Below are positions 6,318-8,852 of a stretch of 8,852 nucleotides of DNA, in pieces. How positions within the stretch are numbered: the stretch's first letter is position 1; the number at the start of each line of letters is the position of its first letter. The stretch is from CBDUXT01 sp965371245 (GTDB taxonomy: Bacteria > Planctomycetota > Phycisphaerae > UBA1845), in assembly GCA_965371245.1 (NCBI GenBank), contig CBDUXT010000154.1, forward strand, positions 1 to 8,852, read 5' to 3'. The translations under genes and the position numbers were made by a program. The notes below the pieces were generated by a model that saw only the letters and a program-made list of their open reading frames with translations, ran no database searches and had not been told where the DNA came from.

Positions 6318-6749
6318 GATGTTTCCCCTCCTTCGACCGCCCAAGTCAGTCTTCGCCTTGGAGGGCACTCGCGCCGCCCGAGTTCCGCCCGGGACATCGG
6401 TCGCAAGGGAGCCTAGCGCACCGCCACGCCTGAACTTGCGAGTTGGGTGGCCCATGGGTTTAGCCGCGGGGGACGCGAATTCGGCCACGATTCGAGTCCT
6501 CGACCTCTAAACAAGTGGGCCACCCACCCAGCAAGACCCGCGGATTCAAGGTTGGCCGTACACTGGTGCGTCGCCAGTGGCTGAGCCAAGAGAATCTCTT
6601 CCCTTCCGAAGGCCTGTCAAGGCCGGCCAAAATCCCACCCAAACATCGCGCGATAACTGTCAACCGCCGCCTGCAATCCCGATATTAAGGCTAGGTAGGC
6701 TAAAGGTTCAACAGTACGACGACACGTCATCAGCCCAGGAGTCACGCAT
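6318..6749. other. intergenic region before the CheW-domain gene
   Basis: No coding frame here looks genuine. Most of the recognisable content is the inverted-repeat element at 6435-6535. The promoter of the downstream gene should lie between about 6540 and 6735, but I cannot point to convincing -35/-10 or flagellar sigma boxes. Confidence 0.45.
6435..6535. repeat. 101-bp inverted-repeat element with GGGTGGCCCA stem
   Basis: The left arm runs from CTTGC (6435-6439) through GGGTGGCCCA (6445-6454) to GTTTAG (6458-6463). The right arm mirrors it with CTAAAC (6507-6512), TGGGCCACCC (6516-6525) and GCAAG (6531-6535). All three blocks pair at matching distances, giving an arm of about 29 bp with a few mismatches around a loop of about 43 nt. 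The GGGTGGCC block also forms the outer stem of the core in the element at 8661-8800, which suggests a related repeat family. Confidence 0.6.
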
Positions 6750-7898
6750 ATGGTCAGGCAAGCCGCCATCCACGCAACGGACGTCAGGGCGCCCCGCACG
6801 GAATCGATGCACGGGTACCTTGTTTGCTCGTTGCACGGAGGACTTGTCGGCTTCGACGTTACGAGGATCCGAGACATTAGCGTGGTCGGCAGGATTTTCA
6901 GGCTTCCTCTGGTCCCGGATTATATCAAAGGGGTCACGAGGATCCGAGGCCGGCTGATTCCGCTGGTCGATCTTCGGTTGAAACTCGGTCTGCCGGAGGC
7001 GGCATACCACAACCGCACGTACGTCGTGGAGACTGAGGTTTCCATTCCAATCGCCGTTGCCGTCGATTCCGTGGAGCGCGTGCGGCACTTCGCGGAGCGC
7101 GAAATCATACCAGCCGCCCACTTCGCGACGGGCATCGGATCCCGCGCCGTAACCGGCATCGTCCGCGTCGAGAGCCGGTTCTGTGTTCTTCTCGACCTCG
7201 ATTGGATTCTACTCGGTGCATCGTCCCGCGTATGCGGCGAAGAGGAGACGGGCGCTGTGCCGCCGAGTGTCGGTCGATCTCAGTGGCACGAGACCTCCAA
7301 CAATGGAGTGACGGCTTCCTCCGGGAACGCGGACGTTCCAACGTCGAAGGACCTCAAGGTGCTTGGCCTCGGGAACCACAACGCCACCGCCGGCGATCCA
7401 TTCTCGCCCGATCAGACGATCCACGCGCGCTTGCGATTCGACCTGGGTCGGTCGCAGGGGTTCATGTGCCGGCCCAACCTTGTGAAGCCATCGGATCGAG
7501 CGCGTGAGGAGCGTTTGACCAGCCTTCTGGCCAAGCCGGTATTCGTCGGCAGGCGCCGCATACCCGGTTTCCGTGCCGGGGATCCGCGCCTATCCGCGCT
7601 GGGCATCGCGCTCTTGGAGATGCCATCGACGTTTCAGACGAAGCGCGCCGCCCCGGTGGTTGCGACACTGCTGGGCCGTTCCGCGGAAGACTACCGGGTC
7701 ACCCACTTTCGATACGACCTCGCGAAGTTGCGGGCACGGCATCTGGCCGAGCGGATCGGAACAAGTCGCCATTATCGCCTAACAAAGATCGGCCGCATCG
7801 TGTGCGCGACCCTGGAGGATCGTTCCGTAGCGGCGGACCTGCCGGGGGCACGAGTTTCAACGCCGCTTCGGGCTCAACCTTCCGCACTTTCCGCTTGA
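6750..7898 (+). CDS. CheW-domain protein with a C-terminal winged-helix-like extension
   Basis: The 382-residue product starts with a CheW domain (about 22-154). Its marks are YLVCSLHGGLVGFDVTRIRDI, RLPLVPDYIKGVTRIRGRLIPLVDLR, and the later strands IPIAVAVDSVERV and ITGIV/FCVLLDLD-like blocks. CheW domains link chemoreceptors to the CheA kinase at the inner face of the membrane. CheW proteins usually end near 150-170 residues, but this frame continues through a polar linker (155-220) into a second conserved region (about 222-357). There QTIHARLRFDLGRSQG, IPGFRAGDPRLSAL, LLGRSAEDY and YDLAKLRARHLAERI..SRHYRLT resemble the C-terminal part of a family of unknown function. That family reads RPGLRFGDPRV.AL...LLG...Y...YDLRRLRL.GLIERIP.THRY.LT and looks like a winged helix. 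ATG 6750 has AGGAG 8 nt upstream (6737-6741). No CheA, CheY or receptor gene is in the window. A PilZ-like gene follows after 43 nt and is probably co-transcribed. Confidence 0.85.
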   Translation: MVRQAAIHATDVRAPRTESMHGYLVCSLHGGLVGFDVTRIRDISVVGRIFRLPLVPDYIKGVTRIRGRLIPLVDLRLKLGLPEAAYHNRTYVVETEVSIPIAVAVDSVERVRHFAEREIIPAAHFATGIGSRAVTGIVRVESRFCVLLDLDWILLGASSRVCGEEETGAVPPSVGRSQWHETSNNGVTASSGNADVPTSKDLKVLGLGNHNATAGDPFSPDQTIHARLRFDLGRSQGFMCRPNLVKPSDRAREERLTSLLAKPVFVGRRRIPGFRAGDPRLSALGIALLEMPSTFQTKRAAPVVATLLGRSAEDYRVTHFRYDLAKLRARHLAERIGTSRHYRLTKIGRIVCATLEDRSVAADLPGARVSTPLRAQPSALSA

Positions 7899-7941
7899 CG
7901 GAAATGGTAGGCCATAAGCCACAAAGAAAGGACATAGAACA

Positions 7942-8262
7942 ATGGCAACAACACAAGACATCACGCGGGTTTGGCTCAACGAGGGACTCAGCACCGGTGC
8001 TGTGCAATCAGACAAGCCTGACCGTTACCTATGGAACTGGCCGATTCAGGTCGAAGTCGGCGACGCTGTCGAATACTGCCAGTCGCGGGCGATCTGGGAT
8101 GGGGGTATTGAGTTCGAAATCAAGCGAGCATTGCCCGTGGGCTCGTGGGTGCGTGTCCGTCGGCAACTTCGCGGGGTCGGGCCGTGGGTTGACGTGCAGA
8201 TCTTGGCCGCGGTCGGTAACGAGGATGGCACGGTCATCGTTGACGGAACGTTCCATACCTGA
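7942..8262 (+). CDS. short PilZ-like domain protein
   Basis: This is a 106-residue, mainly beta-strand protein without signal peptide or membrane segments. From residue 28 (RYLWNWPIQVEV) it follows the order of a PilZ domain: strand, then SRAIWDGGIEFEIKRALPVGSWVRVR (48-73) in the place of the usual D.S..GGi.f.....l..G..v.v, then WVDVQILAAV and VIVDGTF for the last strands. PilZ domains are effectors of cyclic di-GMP. The RxxxR ligand motif is absent here and the (D/N)xSxxG motif is altered, so ligand binding is doubtful; a ligand-free protein-interaction PilZ is more likely. ATG 7942 has AAAGGA 9 nt upstream. The gene follows the CheW-domain gene by 43 nt, which suggests a shared transcript and a role in the same signalling step. 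The PilZ call rests on pattern only. Confidence 0.6.
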   Translation: MATTQDITRVWLNEGLSTGAVQSDKPDRYLWNWPIQVEVGDAVEYCQSRAIWDGGIEFEIKRALPVGSWVRVRRQLRGVGPWVDVQILAAVGNEDGTVIVDGTFHT

Positions 8263-8660
8263 TTCGTATCAAAGCGATCGTGGTCCGTGGCATGCGTGCC
8301 GGCCGCCGTGGCAGGTGGCTCGATATCTGTTCACGTTCGCCTCGGGTACGCTGGCAGGAACTGGGCTTGCCGGTGTCCCGCCGCCTTCTCTGCTGAACGT
8401 TCCTGTTTCTCCGCGATGACCTGATCGCCTTCCCACCTTTCAAGCGTTTGTAAGACGATTACCAGGCGGTCTTTGAGACACCGTTAACCGGCCGGAGCTC
8501 CAGAAGTCCCTGCCCGCAGCGCCTGAGCGTCGTGGCGGGGCGTGGGTGGTGCATATCGGCATCGAATCCACGGACGAATGCGAGAACCTTCGGCCCTGTC
8601 CACGAGGGACAACCTGGCTACAAGAGTCGTGAACTGTTCGGTAATTCCTTCGTCGTGGCC
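8263..8660. other. intergenic stretch without a supported gene
   Basis: Open frames exist here on the minus strand, but they contain no recognisable domain and lean on a plus-strand composition rich in CCG/CGG. No terminator with a T tract is visible after the PilZ-like gene. GAGGGACAACCT at 8604-8615 is also found at 280-291. Confidence 0.4.
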
Positions 8661-8800
8661 TAGTGCTGCGACACGACTCATTCGATGGATGCCGCGGGGT
8701 GGCCTGGGCAAACTCGTTTGCCCGTGCTCTTCCGATCGCATGCACGGGCAAGCTGCCGCTTACCCAGGCCACCCATCAAATCACATGTGTCGGAGCACTA
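8661..8800. mobile_element. MITE-like element with TA-flanked terminal inverted repeats
   Basis: The ends are TAGTGCTGCGACAC (8661-8674) and its inverse GTGTCGGAGCACTA (8787-8800), identical at 13 of 14 positions. Inside the ends, ATTCGATGG on the left faces the inverse of ATTTGATGG on the right. The core arms GGGTGGCCTGGG (8697-8708) and CCCAGGCCACCC (8763-8774) are perfectly inverted. Similarity stops outside the TA dinucleotides, so TA may be the target duplication, as made by IS630/Tc1-mariner-type transposases. At 140 bp it has no room for a gene and would need a transposase supplied from elsewhere. An extragenic hairpin repeat without mobility is the alternative. Confidence 0.6.
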
Positions 8801-8852
8801 GTGTATGGTCACACGTCGTTTTGCGGGTTCGTTGCCGAGTCAGAGCCGCGGG
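8801..8852. other. right edge, possible start of a reading frame
   Basis: An ATG at 8805 is open for 16 codons to the window edge (MVTRRFAGSLPS...). There is no ribosome site before it, and the MITE-like element ends 4 nt upstream, so it cannot be judged. Confidence 0.15.

Noticed and set aside
6470..6512. T-arm-like string ATTCGAGTCC followed by CTAAAC, with GTTTAG upstream, suggesting a tRNA
   Set aside because: Only 43 nt lie between the paired blocks, no 5-bp T stem forms, and no anticodon arm or D arm is present. The pairing is better explained by the larger inverted-repeat element.
7802..8419. 205-codon plus-strand frame overlapping the end of the CheW fusion and the PilZ-like gene
   Set aside because: It conflicts with two better-supported frames, lacks a ribosome site, and has a Ser/Arg/Pro-rich composition without motifs.
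8440..8772. 110-codon minus-strand frame at the right end
   Set aside because: It begins inside the MITE-like inverted repeat and its product has no recognisable features.
1..8852. CRISPR array, rRNA, or replication origin
   Set aside because: No series of regularly spaced direct repeats, no conserved rRNA strings and no cluster of DnaA-type boxes were seen on either strand.

Overview
The window is GC-rich chromosomal DNA of a bacterium that looks like a planctomycete or a close relative. This rests on indirect signs: loosely packed genes with long intergenic stretches, small GC-rich hairpins of the kind common between planctomycete genes, IS66 debris, and a 182-residue protein resembling a family I associate with that phylum. 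No rRNA, tRNA or other taxonomic marker is present, so the assignment is an inference.

Layout. Positions 1-36 may be the last codons of a gene entering from the left. They are followed by two inversely oriented hairpins (37-54, 95-112) and a stretch without a clear gene to about 440. A weak small ORF (442-750) overlaps by 4 nt the start of a membrane-anchored isochorismatase-like cysteine hydrolase (747-1811). From 1812 to 2711 the DNA is a graveyard: a fragment of the RNA 2'-phosphotransferase KptA/Tpt1 (about 1972-2112) and the C-terminal third of an IS66 transposase on the minus strand (2244-2693). The transposase fragment carries a 21-bp in-frame palindromic insertion just before its catalytic glutamate. 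Next, on the minus strand, come an exported gluzincin peptidase of M1 type (5177 down to 3660) and an unknown lipoprotein (3503 down to 2712), probably one transcription unit read right to left.

The long region 5178-5768 between divergent genes holds a hairpin and a 12-bp palindrome. On the plus strand there follow a conserved protein of unknown function (5769-6317), a spacer with a 101-bp inverted-repeat element (6435-6535), and then a CheW-domain protein (6750-7898). The C-terminal third of that protein resembles a winged-helix-like family of unknown function and no CheW-type domain. A short PilZ-like protein (7942-8262) follows 43 nt later.

The right end (8263-8852) has no convincing gene. 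It contains a 140-bp MITE-like element (8661-8800) with TA-flanked terminal inverted repeats whose core can fold as a cloverleaf. The best candidates for something undescribed are the CheW/winged-helix-like fusion with its PilZ-like neighbour, which would suggest a non-canonical signalling pair, and the MITE-like element. The two envelope genes read like ordinary exported functions.
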